From assembly GCF_001544755.2 (NCBI RefSeq), contig NZ_FCOF02000010.1, positions 147,017 through 211,016 of the forward strand: a DNA stretch of 64,000 nucleotides, written 5' to 3'. Of the stretch, positions 63,937 to 64,000 are shown piece after piece. Source of the stretch: Caballeronia catudaia. GTDB taxonomy: Bacteria; Pseudomonadota; Gammaproteobacteria; Burkholderiales; Burkholderiaceae. The position numbers and the translations under genes are program-made. How positions within the stretch are numbered: the first letter of the stretch is position 1; each line of letters opens with the position of its first letter. The notes beneath the pieces were generated by a model. That model did not search any database and was not told where the DNA came from. It saw nothing but the letters and a program-made list of their open reading frames with translations.

Positions 63937-64000
63937 GACATGGGTAACAGGTGTGTCAGGACATGGGTAACACATTTAGCTCCTTTGACTGCCACGTTTC
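63937..64000. mobile_element. Possible insertion-sequence end at the window edge
   Basis: The 13-mer GACATGGGTAACA occurs twice (63937-63949 and 63960-63972). An ACATGGGTAACAC-type repeat is what I recall from the termini of IS481/IS3-like elements in Burkholderiales. The base composition changes here (more T and A). No transposase is in view, so the element would lie beyond base 64000. This is an inference from memory. Confidence 0.4.

Overview
The window reads as chromosomal DNA of a Burkholderiaceae bacterium of the Caballeronia/Paraburkholderia type. It is GC-rich, codons end strongly in G or C, and the gene families and operon orders (puuE-uraD-alc-allA, sbp-cysTWA-cysB, tkt followed by a short gnd, PCuAC-CopC-DUF2946) are ones I associate with that group. 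The genus is an inference from gene content only. Genes are dense on both strands, and there is no rRNA operon, prophage, integron or CRISPR array. The only hint of a mobile element is a repeated motif in the last 70 bases.

Bases 1-1970 hold a DUF1992 gene, tadA (tRNA wobble deaminase) and ldcA (LD-carboxypeptidase), ending in a terminator. Bases 2000-19480 form a purine-degradation island. A GntR/FCD regulator precedes an NCS1 transporter and an allantoin/hydantoin racemase, then puuE, uraD, alc and allA. A threonine aldolase follows. On the minus strand are urate hydroxylase (puuD) and hydroxyisourate hydrolase (hiuH). Then come an 8-oxoguanine-deaminase-type amidohydrolase, a LysR regulator, and a four-gene ABC importer of the BmpA type. 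Together the genes can import purines or ureides and take urate to hydroxyisourate, OHCU, allantoin, allantoate, ureidoglycolate and glyoxylate plus urea. Xanthine dehydrogenase and urease are not here.

Bases 19500-31300 carry dodecin, mscL, a DUF2252 protein, glgX, an envelope pair (exported TPR protein and PspA/IM30), a small ribbon-helix-helix-like protein and a class A penicillin-binding protein. Bases 31380-32620 are a periplasmic copper module. An initiator tRNA-Met follows, then a UPF0303 protein, an SMR transporter, a lipoprotein and several small orphan genes, a TetR regulator with a 3-hydroxyisobutyryl-CoA hydrolase, tRNA-His and dusA.

Bases 40300-46380 are accessory in character: small orphan genes, an O-methyltransferase divergent from an SDR oxidoreductase, an exported trio that includes a lytic transglycosylase, and a higBA-type toxin-antitoxin pair. 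Bases 46380-56200 have an MFS exporter divergent from an aldo/keto reductase, transketolase with 6-phosphogluconate dehydrogenase, a NodIJ-like ABC exporter and a universal stress protein. Bases 56378-63300 hold lexA with two SOS boxes, divergent from the sulfate importer sbp-cysTWA and its CysB-family regulator, then an asparaginase. The window closes with the BON-LysM potassium-binding protein gene.

I saw no clearly new multi-gene system. The most useful leads are regulatory: shared GntR-type operator sequences in the ureide cluster, a folded leader before the purine importer, a nested inverted repeat at the sbp promoter, and long-armed inverted repeats in several divergent promoters. The exported trio at 43916-45165 and the clusters of small orphan genes are the best protein-level unknowns.
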